Shown here: positions 36,700-45,494 of the stretch, piece by piece
How positions within the stretch are numbered: position 1 is the first letter of the stretch
Layout: each line of letters opens with the position of its first letter
The notes under the pieces: model-generated
What the model saw: only the letters and a program-made list of their open reading frames with translations
Told to the model about the DNA's origin: nothing
The model's database searches: none
Translations under genes and position numbers: made by a program
DNA from: Acidobacteriota bacterium
Lineage (GTDB): Bacteria > Acidobacteriota > Terriglobia > Acidiferrales > UBA7541
Length of the DNA stretch: 64,000 nt
NCBI GenBank assembly: GCA_013289665.1
Contig: JABCZN010000011.1
Coordinates: forward strand, 95,023 to 159,022
Reading direction: 5' to 3'

Positions 36700-37983
36700 C
36701 TAGGTTGGCTTTGCCGCGGCCGAAGACCCTACCCGGCTGAGCGAATCCGCGCGCCGCAACTCTGGGAATATCCAAGCCCACAAGACGGTCACCACAATTG
36801 CGCCGATGCCGCCCAACACCACCGCGGGCACGACGCCCAACCATTGCGCGGCCAGCCCCGATTCGAATTCGCCCAGCTCGTTCGACGCGCCGATAAAAAT
36901 CATGTCCACAGCGTTCACCCGCCCGCGCATTTCGTCGGGCGTCTCGATCTGGATGAGCACACCGCGAACCACCACGCTGACCATGTCCGCCGCGCCCACA
37001 AAGAACAGCGAAATCATCGAAAGCACAATGTTGCGCGATAACCCGAACACAATCGTGAATACACCGAATCCCGCCACACACCACAACATCGTAGCGCCGG
37101 CTCTTCGGCGGATTGGTTTGTAGGCAATCAACAGCGCCATCACCACCGCACCGATCCCAGGCGCGCTTCGCAGCAATCCCAGCCCCCACGGTCCGGTCAC
37201 CAGTATTTCTTTCGCGTAGACCGGCAACAGGGCAACTGCTCCGCCGAGCAGCACTGCGAAAAGATCCAGCGAGATCGAGCCGAACACCAGTTTGTGAACC
37301 CAGATGTAGCGAAATCCCGCGAAAACGGTTTTGACGGAAAACGATTCGCGCATGCGGGGAGGCGATTGCACCTTGATCCGAAGCGTCGTCAGCACTGCGA
37401 GTGAGCCTGCCGAAAGCGCCGTCAAATAGACGGCCGCGGGGCCACGGAAAAAAGCGTAGAGAACCCCGCCCATCGCTGGCCCCAGGATGGTTGCGAATTG
37501 AAAAATGCTGGAATTCCAGGCCACCGCACTCTGGAACTGTTCTTCGGGCACCAACTGCGGCAGCAGCGCGCGGCTGGCCGGCATGCTGAAACTGCGCACC
37601 GCTCCCACCAAACACAGAATCGCGAAGATCGGCGCCACCGAGCCGGCGCGGTGCAGATACTCGACGTTCAGCGCCGCCACCAGCAGCAATGCCGACGATA
37701 CTCCGAAACCCACGTAACACATCGTCAGCAGGTTTTTCCGGTCGAAGCGGTCCGCGACATGTCCCGCCACCAGAAACAGCACCACCCCCGGCAGAAATTG
37801 CGCCAGCCCGGTCAGCCCCAGGTCCAGGGGCCGGTGAGTGATTTCGTAAACCTGCCAGCCGACGGCGACCGATTGCATCTCCGTGCAGAACACGATGCAA
37901 AAGCGCGCAATCTGATAAAGGCGGAATCCCGAAAACCGGAAGGCCGCAGTGCCTGCGGTTAAGCGATGGTCGCTGGTGGCCAT
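36700..37983 (-). CDS. Major facilitator superfamily transporter
   Basis: A 12-helix MFS protein of the EntS/MFS_3 type. The TM2-3 loop motif is present as GHVADRFDRKNLL, and TM4 has FSMPASRALLPQLV. Start choice is open: ATG 37983 gives 427 residues with the conserved FRLYQIARF segment near the N-terminus; GTG 37998 or GTG 38043 would add 5 or 20 residues. It is divergent from the molybdenum hydroxylase operon across about 130 bases. It could therefore export or import a compound connected with that pathway, but family alone does not say. Confidence 0.8.
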   Translation of the reverse strand: MATSDHRLTAGTAAFRFSGFRLYQIARFCIVFCTEMQSVAVGWQVYEITHRPLDLGLTGLAQFLPGVVLFLVAGHVADRFDRKNLLTMCYVGFGVSSALLLVAALNVEYLHRAGSVAPIFAILCLVGAVRSFSMPASRALLPQLVPEEQFQSAVAWNSSIFQFATILGPAMGGVLYAFFRGPAAVYLTALSAGSLAVLTTLRIKVQSPPRMRESFSVKTVFAGFRYIWVHKLVFGSISLDLFAVLLGGAVALLPVYAKEILVTGPWGLGLLRSAPGIGAVVMALLIAYKPIRRRAGATMLWCVAGFGVFTIVFGLSRNIVLSMISLFFVGAADMVSVVVRGVLIQIETPDEMRGRVNAVDMIFIGASNELGEFESGLAAQWLGVVPAVVLGGIGAIVVTVLWAWIFPELRRADSLSRVGSSAAAKPT

Positions 37984-38111
37984 GCCCTGGTAGTCTGCCA
38001 CAACACACCATCCCTTCCGGGGTACAATCCCAGATACCTTCACAAATTCGCCGTGCCGATGTAGAACTACAATATCCTCATTGTTGCTGCTTCATCGGGG
38101 AGCCACTGCTT

Positions 38112-38957
38112 TTGTACTTTCGGCCTAATTCGCTTCGTGATGCTCTGAACATCCTTGCAGACACCCGCGCGACCATTCTTGCCGGCGGCACCGATGTTTT
38201 CCCTTCGCTGGGCGACCGGCCGTTGTCCGGCCCGGTGCTGGATATTTCGGGACTCTCTGAAATCAGGGGTATTCAATCCACCGCGGAGAATGTTGTTTTC
38301 GGCGCTCGCACCACCTGGAGCGAAGTTCTCAGGGCTCCGCTTCCGCGTGGGTTCGACGGCTTGAAGGCTGCCGCGCGCGAAGTTGGCTCCGTGCAAATCC
38401 AGAACGCAGCCACAATTGCAGGTAACCTGTGCAACGCTTCGCCCGCGGCGGACGGCGTCGCCGCCCTCCTCGCCCTCGACGCTGAACTGGTCCTCTCTTC
38501 GCGCAGCGCTTCCCGCACGATTAGGCTCTCGGAGTTCATTCTTGGCAACCGAAAGACCGCGCGGCGGCCTGACGAGTTGCTGACTTCCATTCGCATCCCG
38601 CGGCGCGTTGAAGACGCAATCTCCGTCTTCCTCAAACTGGGGGCACGCAGGTATCTGGTCATCTCCATCGTCATGGTCGCGGCCAATCTTGTGGTTGATT
38701 CGGCCGGCAAAATTCGCGAGGCGCTGATTTCGGTCGGTTCCTGTTCACCCGCGGCGTTGCGCCTTGCTGAACTCGAGCGGGCCCTCGCCGGCCAGACTGC
38801 GCGGCCTGGCCTTCGCCGCGTCGTAAATCCCCACCATCTCGCGCGCCTTTCTCCCATAGACGACGTGCGAGCCACTGCCGAATATCGCCGCGATGCCGCT
38901 CGCACTCTTGTGGAACGCGCGCTGGAAGCCTGCGCGCAAAAAGGTTTCGCGGCATGA
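38112..38957 (+). CDS. Molybdenum hydroxylase FAD subunit (CoxM/XdhB-like)
   Basis: A 281-residue FAD-binding subunit of a xanthine-oxidase-family enzyme. The FAD pyrophosphate-binding segments are present: ILAGGTDVFP and a TIAGNLCNASPAAD stretch typical of CO/aldehyde dehydrogenase flavoproteins, plus a C-terminal CO_deh_flav_C domain. It passes electrons from the Fe-S clusters to an acceptor. The start is TTG at 38112 with GGGGAG nine bases upstream. It overlaps the next gene by 4 nt and is the first gene of the six-gene plus-strand operon. Confidence 0.88.
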   Translation: MYFRPNSLRDALNILADTRATILAGGTDVFPSLGDRPLSGPVLDISGLSEIRGIQSTAENVVFGARTTWSEVLRAPLPRGFDGLKAAAREVGSVQIQNAATIAGNLCNASPAADGVAALLALDAELVLSSRSASRTIRLSEFILGNRKTARRPDELLTSIRIPRRVEDAISVFLKLGARRYLVISIVMVAANLVVDSAGKIREALISVGSCSPAALRLAELERALAGQTARPGLRRVVNPHHLARLSPIDDVRATAEYRRDAARTLVERALEACAQKGFAA

Positions 38958-41743
38958 ACGGCGACACGAAGACCGAACCCTCCGTGCAGGTCTCCTTCAA
39001 CCTCAACGGCGAAATTCGCGCGGTTCGTTCCGATCCGCGCTCGCGGCTCTCGCAAGTGCTGCGCGAAGAGTTTCATCTCGTTGGCACGAAAGTCGGCTGC
39101 GATGCGGGCGATTGCGGCGCTTGCACGGTCCTCGTCAACGGACAGCCTGTCTGCTCCTGCCTGACCGCCGTGGGGCAACTTGGCGGAGCAAAAATTGAAA
39201 CAATTGAAGGACTGCGCAAGACTTCCCCGACTTTCGATCGCCTTCAGAAATCGTTCCTGCGGCACGGCGCCGCGCAGTGCGGCATCTGCACGCCCGGCAT
39301 GCTGATTTCCTCGGTCTCGCTACTCGAGGAAAACCCGAGCCCCGGCGAAACACAAGTGTTGGACGCCCTCGGCGGCGTCCTCTGCCGTTGTACCGGCTAC
39401 CGGAAAATTGTTCGCGCGGTTTTGGAAGCGAATCATCCCTCGCCGGAACCGGCGGCAGATTTTGCGACCGGCCCGGTTGGACAACGCGTCGCGCGGCTTG
39501 ACGGCCAGAGGAAAGTTCTCGGCCAAGATATTTTCGGCGCCGATGAATGGCCGGAGGATTCCCTGCAGCTCCGCGCCGTACGCTCTCCGCACCACCGGGC
39601 GGAATTCACGTTCGGCGATTTGGAAGCGTACCGGCAGGCGCATCCCGGCGTCGACGGGATATTCACAGCGCGCGACGTTCCGGGCAAGAATTGCTTTGGA
39701 GTGATCGCGCAATTCTCCGATCAGCCCGTATTCGCGGAGCGCGAGGCGCGATTCCTCGGCGAAGCGGTTGCAGCTGTCGTCGGCGACCCCGCAGTCCTTG
39801 CGGCGCTCGACCTCGGTCAGTTCCCTGTCACCTGGAAGCCTCTGGCGGCATTTACGCAGCCTGAAGAAGCGCTGAAGCCCGGTGCTTCTGCCGTCCACCG
39901 ATCGCGTCCCGGCAACATTCTCGTGGGCGGGCGAGTGGTACGCGGCGACGTGGACGATGCCCTGCGCACCGCCGACGTTTCGGTCGAAGCCGAATACGAA
40001 ACCGGATTCATCGAACACGCCTACATCGAACCCGAAGCTGGGTTCGCGCGCCGCGTCGGCGATCGCATCGAAGTGCAAGCTTGCACCCAAGCGCCATACA
40101 ACGACTTGAAAGGCATCGCCGCCATTCTCGGCATTCCCGAATCGAGCGTGCGCATCATTCCGACGGCCGTCGGCGGCGGCTTCGGCTCTAAACTCGATCT
40201 TTCCTTGCAACCTTTCCTCGCGGTCGCCGCCTGGCATTTGCGCAAGCCTGTGCGCATGGTCTATTCGCGGCCGGAATCCATTCGCTCCACCACCAAGCGC
40301 CACCCCTCGAAAATCTTCTGTCGCGCGGGCGCCACCGCCGACGGAAAACTCGTTGCCATGGATTTCATTGCCGACTTCAACACCGGTGCATACGCTTCCT
40401 GGGGACCTACCGTTGCCGCGCGCGTTCCGATTCACGCTTCCGGCCCATACAAAATGCCGCACTTCCGCGCCGTCACTCGCGCGATTCACACTTATATGCT
40501 TCCCGCGGGCGCGTTCCGAGGTTTTGGCGTTCCGCAAGGCACCATCGCGCAGGAGCAGCTATACGATTCGCTCGCCCAAAAAATCGGCATGGACAAGCTC
40601 GAATTCCGGTGCCTGAACGCGTTAGACGATCGGAGTCCCACGGTCACCGGCCAAATCATCGGCGGAGGCGTTGGTATTCGCGCTTGTTTCCTGGCGCTGC
40701 GTCCCCGCTGGCAGGAGGCGCACCAGGAAGCCGCCGCGTTCAACGCCGCTGGGCCAAATTCGCTGCGTCGCGGAGTCGGCGTCGCGGGCATGTGGTACGG
40801 CTGCGGCAACACTTCTCTTCCCAATCCTTCGACGATGCGCATCGGCCTGAAACGTGATGGCCGCATCGCCTTGCATCAGGGGGCTGTGGACATCGGCCAG
40901 GGTTCCGCCACGGTTGTCACGCAAATTTGTGCCGAAGCCCTGGGCGCTCCGCTCGAAACATTCGATCTCCTCTCCGGCGACACGGACATCACTCCCGACT
41001 GCGGGAAGACTTCCGCCTCGCGGCAGACTTTCGTTAGCGGCAAAGCCGCATTTCTCGCGGGCGAAAAGTTGAAGAAAAATATCCTGCAATTGGCCGGAGG
41101 CTGTGACTGCGCGAAAATTCAATTTCTAGACGGGTCATTGATCGTCGAGGATGCCGGCAAGAAAAAGTCCCTCGACCTCCGGCACCTTCCTCTCGATGAA
41201 CGAGGATACGTGGTCAGCGCCGAGGCCACGTTCGACCCCGCCACGTCGCCGCTCAACGGCGACGGACAGGGCGTGCCTTACGCTGTTTACGGTTTTGGCG
41301 CGCACCTGGCCGAGCTCGAAGTTGACACCGAACTGGGCACTATCAAAGTTCTGAAAATCACCGCCGCTCATGACGTTGGCCGTGCCATCAACCCAACGCT
41401 GGTCGAAGGCCAGATCGAGGGCGGCGCCGCGCAAGGCCTTGGCATGGCGTTGATGGAAGAATTCTTCCCCGGCAAGGGCGAAAACCTTCACGACTATCTG
41501 ATCCCGACGATTGGCGACATGCCGCCGGTTGAATCGATCCTTATTGAAGATCCGTCGCCCGCGGGCCCGTTCGGCGCGAAGGGTGTTGGCGAACAAGCGC
41601 TGATTCCCACCGCGCCGGCGATTCTCAATGCGCTTTACGACGCTGTTGGAGTGCGCATCCGCAAACTGCCCGCCACGCCCGACAAAGTGCGCGCCGCCAT
41701 TCTCGCGAAAGCTGCGGGCGGTTCCGGTAACTCCGATGCCTGA
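38954..41743 (+). CDS. Molybdenum hydroxylase, fused [2Fe-2S] and molybdopterin subunit
   Basis: A 929-residue fusion of the Fe-S and Mo subunits of a xanthine-oxidase-family hydroxylase. Residues about 10-85 are a plant-type ferredoxin domain (Cys49, 54, 57, 69), and about 90-160 the second [2Fe-2S] domain (Cys109, 112, 144, 146). The rest is the molybdopterin domain with GGGFGSK, AFRGFG, and the catalytic-Glu segment GAKGVGEQALIP. Such enzymes hydroxylate N-heterocycles next to the ring nitrogen using water. Next to a 6-hydroxynicotinate reductase homologue and enamidase, nicotinate is the obvious candidate substrate, but the sequence does not prove it. It overlaps the next gene by 8 nt. 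Confidence 0.88.
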   Translation: MNGDTKTEPSVQVSFNLNGEIRAVRSDPRSRLSQVLREEFHLVGTKVGCDAGDCGACTVLVNGQPVCSCLTAVGQLGGAKIETIEGLRKTSPTFDRLQKSFLRHGAAQCGICTPGMLISSVSLLEENPSPGETQVLDALGGVLCRCTGYRKIVRAVLEANHPSPEPAADFATGPVGQRVARLDGQRKVLGQDIFGADEWPEDSLQLRAVRSPHHRAEFTFGDLEAYRQAHPGVDGIFTARDVPGKNCFGVIAQFSDQPVFAEREARFLGEAVAAVVGDPAVLAALDLGQFPVTWKPLAAFTQPEEALKPGASAVHRSRPGNILVGGRVVRGDVDDALRTADVSVEAEYETGFIEHAYIEPEAGFARRVGDRIEVQACTQAPYNDLKGIAAILGIPESSVRIIPTAVGGGFGSKLDLSLQPFLAVAAWHLRKPVRMVYSRPESIRSTTKRHPSKIFCRAGATADGKLVAMDFIADFNTGAYASWGPTVAARVPIHASGPYKMPHFRAVTRAIHTYMLPAGAFRGFGVPQGTIAQEQLYDSLAQKIGMDKLEFRCLNALDDRSPTVTGQIIGGGVGIRACFLALRPRWQEAHQEAAAFNAAGPNSLRRGVGVAGMWYGCGNTSLPNPSTMRIGLKRDGRIALHQGAVDIGQGSATVVTQICAEALGAPLETFDLLSGDTDITPDCGKTSASRQTFVSGKAAFLAGEKLKKNILQLAGGCDCAKIQFLDGSLIVEDAGKKKSLDLRHLPLDERGYVVSAEATFDPATSPLNGDGQGVPYAVYGFGAHLAELEVDTELGTIKVLKITAAHDVGRAINPTLVEGQIEGGAAQGLGMALMEEFFPGKGENLHDYLIPTIGDMPPVESILIEDPSPAGPFGAKGVGEQALIPTAPAILNALYDAVGVRIRKLPATPDKVRAAILAKAAGGSGNSDA

Positions 41744-43214
41744 CGTCTTTCCTCCCGACACAGTTCGTTGCGACGCCTGCCCCGTGCTCTGCTACATCAA
41801 GCGCGGCCACGCTGGTGCGTGCGATCGCTACGCCAACGTCCAAGGGCAACTGGTGCGCGTTGATCCGCACATTCTGCTGGATCGCGCGAAATCGCAAGGT
41901 ATGCCGCTGGTACCGTTTCTCGAACGCCAGGGCGATTGGGACGGAAAAATCATGAAGGGTCAGGAGACGTTCGTAACCGCCATCGGAGCTGGCACAACCT
42001 ATCCCGACTACAAGCCCGCGCCGTTCATCGTCTCAAGCGAAGTAGAAGGCGTGGACATGGTCACCGTGGTCACCGAAGGAATTTTCAGCTATTGCGGCGT
42101 GAAGCTGAAAATTGATACCGACCGCCACCTCGGCCCTGAGCGGAATCTCGTCCGCGCGCAAGGCGAACCCGTCGGCCACGTCACCACCGCCGAGTACGGC
42201 TCACAGATGCTCTCGCTCGGCGGCGTGCATCATCTGACCGGAGGCAGCAAGAGCGAAGGGCGCGTCACCTGCGAGACGCTGCTCGCGCTTTCTAACGGGA
42301 ACGAAGTCGAACTCACGATTGATGATGGCGCCAGCATTCGCGTCGCGGCCGGAAAGCCGCCGGTCGTCAACGGCCAGCAAGAGGAGCGCATGCGCGTCGG
42401 CTGCGGCTCTGCCACCATCGGCATGTTCGCCAAGCAATGGTTTGGCAAAGTGGACGACGTTGTGGTGGTGGACGATCACATCACCGGCGTGCTCTCTGAA
42501 CATCAGGCGGGAAAACTTCTGGGCGTGCGTGAAACCGGCATCGCGATTCAGGGTCGTCGCTCCACTCCCGGCCGCTATTTCCAGGTCGCCCAGCCCGGCA
42601 CCGGATGGGGCGGCACAAATATTTCCGACCCGCTGACGATTCTGAAACCGTTCAAAGAAAAATTTGCCTGGCCGCATCTTCGATTGCTGATGGTCAGCAC
42701 CACCGGCGAGCAGTTCGCCTATTACGAGCTCGACGACGCGCTCCGCCCCGTCGAAAAAGAACTTCCCGAGACGCTAAAGGAATCCGTCGGGCGCATTCGG
42801 GAAAACTGCGAGCCTGCGCTAACGACCGTATTGTTCATGGGCGGCGCCGGCGGCTCGCTACGCGCAGGAGTCACCGAAAATCCGGTGAAGCTCACCGATT
42901 CCGTGAAACGCAAACTCACGCGTGTCACCTGCGGCGGCGCGCCAACCTACATCTGGCCAGGCGGCGGCATCACCTTCATGGTGGACGTCACCCGCATGCC
43001 CGAAAATGCATTTGGTTATGTGCCGACGCCGGCGCTCGTCGCTCCGATCGAGTTCACATTGAAAAAGGTGGACTACGCCTTGCTTGGGGGTCACGTTGAA
43101 TACGTTCGGCCGCTCAGCGAGGTCCTGAAAGAAAAGGAACGCCAGCGGCAGCTCGTTTCGCACGCGCAGAATCCCTGGCCGCTGAAGCCTCACAGCGGGA
43201 GCAGCGAATCATGA
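41736..43214 (+). CDS. hnr: 6-hydroxynicotinate reductase-like Fe-S flavoenzyme
   Basis: A 492-residue protein of the family named after 6-hydroxynicotinate reductase of Eubacterium barkeri, which reduces 6-hydroxynicotinate to 1,4,5,6-tetrahydro-6-oxonicotinate with ferredoxin. The N-terminus has four Cys in CxxCxxxC then a ninth-residue-spaced Cys (Cys12, 15, 19, 29), a likely [4Fe-4S] site. A later segment, Cys223-Gly-Ser-Ala-Thr227, resembles the ApbE flavinylation consensus. Other landmarks are GGVHHLTGGSKSEG and WPGGGITFMVDV. ATG 41736 overlaps the Mo subunit's end by 8 nt, and the stop overlaps the UPF0280 start (ATGA). Family assignment is good; the true substrate is inferred. Confidence 0.8.
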   Translation: MPDVFPPDTVRCDACPVLCYIKRGHAGACDRYANVQGQLVRVDPHILLDRAKSQGMPLVPFLERQGDWDGKIMKGQETFVTAIGAGTTYPDYKPAPFIVSSEVEGVDMVTVVTEGIFSYCGVKLKIDTDRHLGPERNLVRAQGEPVGHVTTAEYGSQMLSLGGVHHLTGGSKSEGRVTCETLLALSNGNEVELTIDDGASIRVAAGKPPVVNGQQEERMRVGCGSATIGMFAKQWFGKVDDVVVVDDHITGVLSEHQAGKLLGVRETGIAIQGRRSTPGRYFQVAQPGTGWGGTNISDPLTILKPFKEKFAWPHLRLLMVSTTGEQFAYYELDDALRPVEKELPETLKESVGRIRENCEPALTTVLFMGGAGGSLRAGVTENPVKLTDSVKRKLTRVTCGGAPTYIWPGGGITFMVDVTRMPENAFGYVPTPALVAPIEFTLKKVDYALLGGHVEYVRPLSEVLKEKERQRQLVSHAQNPWPLKPHSGSSES

Positions 43215-44104
43215 GGGAGCCTCGCGTCATCCGCATGTTGCCCGACGGGCGGCGCCTTCACCTCTGCGACGGTCCGATCGACTTGATCATCGAGGCCAGC
43301 GGCACCCCGCCAGCGATTTCGGCGGCTTACGAAGCCGCTCGGCGACGGTTTGTCTCCATTCTCGATGAACTCTGCGGCGAGCTTCCTCTGCTCCGTAGCC
43401 GCACGCGAAACAATTCCCCGCGCCCTCGTGGTGTGGTTGCCCAACGCATGTTTGACGCGGTTGAGCCATTTTCGGAACAGTGTTTTATCACGCCTATGGC
43501 TGCGGTTGCAGGCTCCGTGGCCGAAGAGATTCTTGAATCGATGATCGCGGCCACAACTCTCGATCGCGCCTACGTGAACAATGGCGGCGACATCGCGATT
43601 CACTTAAGCGATTTAGAGTCCTACAAGATCGGCATGGTCGAGCGGCCCGATCGTCCTTCGCTCTTCGGGTCTCTTCAAATTGCCGCGGTGGACCCGGTTC
43701 GCGGAATTGCCACCAGCGGCTGGCGCGGCCGCAGCTTTTCCTTCGGCATTGCCGACGCCGTCACAGTCCTCGCCGATTGTGCTTCTGCCGCCGATGCCGC
43801 CGCCACCGTAATTGCCAACGCGGTGAATCTCCCTGATCATCCCGGCATCACGAGGATCCCGGCCCGGGAAATTTCCCCGGACTCCGATCTCGGCGATTTG
43901 CTCGTCACGCGCGGCGTTGAGCCGTTGTCCGAGTCCGAGATTGCCGCGGCATTGGATTCCGGTGCTCGGGAAGCGGAAATCCTTCGCGCCAGAGGACTGA
44001 TTCATTCTTCCGCGCTCTGCCTTCAGGGTCATACCCGCGTTGTTTCGCCCTTACTCGCGCGCGCTTGCATCAAATTTTCCCCTAGGAGCCTCTTGCATGC
44101 CTGA
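43211..44104 (+). CDS. UPF0280 family protein (ApbE-like)
   Basis: A 297-residue UPF0280 (COG2122) protein. Visible conserved parts: MAAVAGSVAEEILESM, AYVNNGGDIAIHL, GIATSGWRGRSFSFGIADAVTVLA. The fold is related to ApbE flavin transferases, which attach FMN to Thr/Ser of target proteins; the NNGGDI and SGW/GIADAVTV parts match where ApbE has its substrate-binding and Mg-binding regions. No biochemical role is established for the family. It is sandwiched with overlaps (4 nt and 8 nt) between the reductase and the first AA_synth gene, so its job is likely within this pathway. Confidence 0.8.
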   Translation: MREPRVIRMLPDGRRLHLCDGPIDLIIEASGTPPAISAAYEAARRRFVSILDELCGELPLLRSRTRNNSPRPRGVVAQRMFDAVEPFSEQCFITPMAAVAGSVAEEILESMIAATTLDRAYVNNGGDIAIHLSDLESYKIGMVERPDRPSLFGSLQIAAVDPVRGIATSGWRGRSFSFGIADAVTVLADCASAADAAATVIANAVNLPDHPGITRIPAREISPDSDLGDLLVTRGVEPLSESEIAAALDSGAREAEILRARGLIHSSALCLQGHTRVVSPLLARACIKFSPRSLLHA

Positions 44105-44681
44105 AGTGCAACTCCGCAAGCGCATCATCGTTGTCGAAGAAGTTTTTCATGAAGGCGGCCCGGTCGCGGCCGCACCGTTGCGGCGCGCCGCCGCGCTCGC
44201 GGTCATCCACAATCCGTTCGCCGGAAAATACGTGCCCGAAATTGCCGGTTTCATGGAGGACCTAAAGCCGCTTGGCCTCGAAATGGCGAAGGCCCTTGTC
44301 GCCGCACTGGGTGGTGATCCAAAAATCGTGGAAGGTTACGGCAAGGGCGCCATCGTCGGCCAGGCCGGCGAATTGGAACACGGCGCGCTATGGCATGTTC
44401 CCGGCGGTTACGCGATGCGCGAAATTCTTGGCAACGCCAAAGCCATCGTGGTTTCTACAAAAAAGGTCGGCGGCCCCGGCACGCGCCTGGACGTGCCTAT
44501 CACGCATATCAACGCGTCTTATGTCCGCAGCCATTTCGATTCAATGGAAGTCGGCATCGCCGACGCGCCGAAAGCCAACGAAATCCTGCTTGCCCTGGTG
44601 ATGACCACCGGCGCGCGCGTCCACGCCCGTGTCGGCGGCCTGAAAGCTTCTGAAATCAAAGGCCAGGACGGCCTCCGATGA
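44097..44681 (+). CDS. AA_synth (PF06684) family protein, copy 1
   Basis: A 194-residue member of the family called amino acid synthesis protein, a name without solid biochemical support. Conserved stretches are FAGKYVPEIAGFMEDL, YGKGAIVGQAGELEHGALWH, KKVGGPGTRLDVPITHI, and the C-terminal RVGGLKASEIKGQDGLR. No signal peptide. AGGAG lies eight bases before ATG 44097, which overlaps the UPF0280 3' end by 8 nt. A paralogue follows directly, and a GC hairpin lies between the two. It may process the ring-opened product, but no catalytic residues are known to me. Confidence 0.8.
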   Translation: MPEVQLRKRIIVVEEVFHEGGPVAAAPLRRAAALAVIHNPFAGKYVPEIAGFMEDLKPLGLEMAKALVAALGGDPKIVEGYGKGAIVGQAGELEHGALWHVPGGYAMREILGNAKAIVVSTKKVGGPGTRLDVPITHINASYVRSHFDSMEVGIADAPKANEILLALVMTTGARVHARVGGLKASEIKGQDGLR

Positions 44682-44698
44682 GTATGCTGTTGTAGCGG

Positions 44699-44723
44699 CC
44701 GCCTCCCGAGGCGGGTGCTTTTT
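44699..44723 (+). terminator. Hairpin with T-run between the two AA_synth genes
   Basis: CCGCCTC-CC-GAGGCGG, a perfect 7-bp stem, followed by GTGCTTTTTC. It could be an attenuator lowering expression of copy 2, or a full terminator if copy 2 has its own promoter. Confidence 0.6.
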
Positions 44724-44747
44724 CTGTTGAATAGGAAGAAAGTTTCA

Positions 44748-45350
44748 ATGCCTGGACGAGACCCTATGAAAACCAAAATCCGGAAAATCGTCACCTTCGT
44801 CGAGGAAACGCGCACGGAAATGGGCAAGCCCGTGAATCCGCCAACGCGCCGCGCCGCCGCCGCAGCCGTCATAGAAAATCCATTTGCAGGAAATTACGTT
44901 GAAGACTTGACGGAACTCATGGAAATCGGAGAGGAACTCGGGGCGCTGCTAACCCAACGCGCCGTCGCGGCACTCGGCATATCTGGCCCTTCGGCGGAAA
45001 GTTACGGCAAGGCCGCGGCCGTCGGCGAAAACGGTGAACTCGAGCACGCGGCTGCCATTCTTCATCCCAAACTCGGCACGCCGGTCCGTAAAACGCTTGG
45101 CAAAGGCGCAGCGCTCATTCCCTCTTCCAAGAAACGCGGCGGCCCCGGCATAACTCTCGACATCCCGCTCGGCCACAAAGACGCCGCGTTTGTTCGCAGC
45201 CACTTCGACGGCATGGAGATTCGCGTGAACGACGCCCCACGCGCCAATGAAATCCTCGTAGCCATCGCGGTGACCGACAGCGGCCGCCCCATCCCCCGCG
45301 TCGGCGGCCTGACCAAAGACCAGATCAAGGGCGAAGACGGCCTGCGCTAG
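44748..45350 (+). CDS. AA_synth (PF06684) family protein, copy 2
   Basis: A 200-residue paralogue of the upstream gene, sharing FAGNYVEDLTELMEI, YGKAAAVGENGELEHAAA, KKRGGPGITLDIPLGH, VRSHFDGMEI and the RVGGLTKDQIKGEDGLR C-terminus. The two differ enough to be ancient duplicates, possibly forming a hetero-oligomer. I use ATG 44748 behind AGGAAG; ATG 44766 is an alternative. A strong terminator follows, closing the operon. Confidence 0.8.
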   Translation: MPGRDPMKTKIRKIVTFVEETRTEMGKPVNPPTRRAAAAAVIENPFAGNYVEDLTELMEIGEELGALLTQRAVAALGISGPSAESYGKAAAVGENGELEHAAAILHPKLGTPVRKTLGKGAALIPSSKKRGGPGITLDIPLGHKDAAFVRSHFDGMEIRVNDAPRANEILVAIAVTDSGRPIPRVGGLTKDQIKGEDGLR

Positions 45351-45358
45351 TCCGGAGT

Positions 45359-45382
45359 GCGGCAGCCCAGCTGCCGCTTTTT
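45359..45382 (+). terminator. Intrinsic terminator of the Mo-hydroxylase operon
   Basis: Stem GCGGCAGC-CCA-GCTGCCGC (8 bp, perfect) followed by TTTTT. Lies 8 bases after the stop of AA_synth copy 2. Confidence 0.9.
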
Positions 45383-45494
45383 GCGAAGCAATCGCATCCT
45401 CCCAATTTTCGACCAGCGCCCAAAGCCAGTTTTCGGAGGGTTTGCTGGTCAGAGGATCTGATCTGAACCGTTGTTTCGTTAGTTTCTTACTTCT

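Noticed and set aside
36005..38011. Long minus-strand frame overlapping the cytochrome and MFS genes
   Set aside because: Composition is Arg/Gly/Ala-heavy and it overlaps two genes with clear motifs (CAVCHG and MFS helices).
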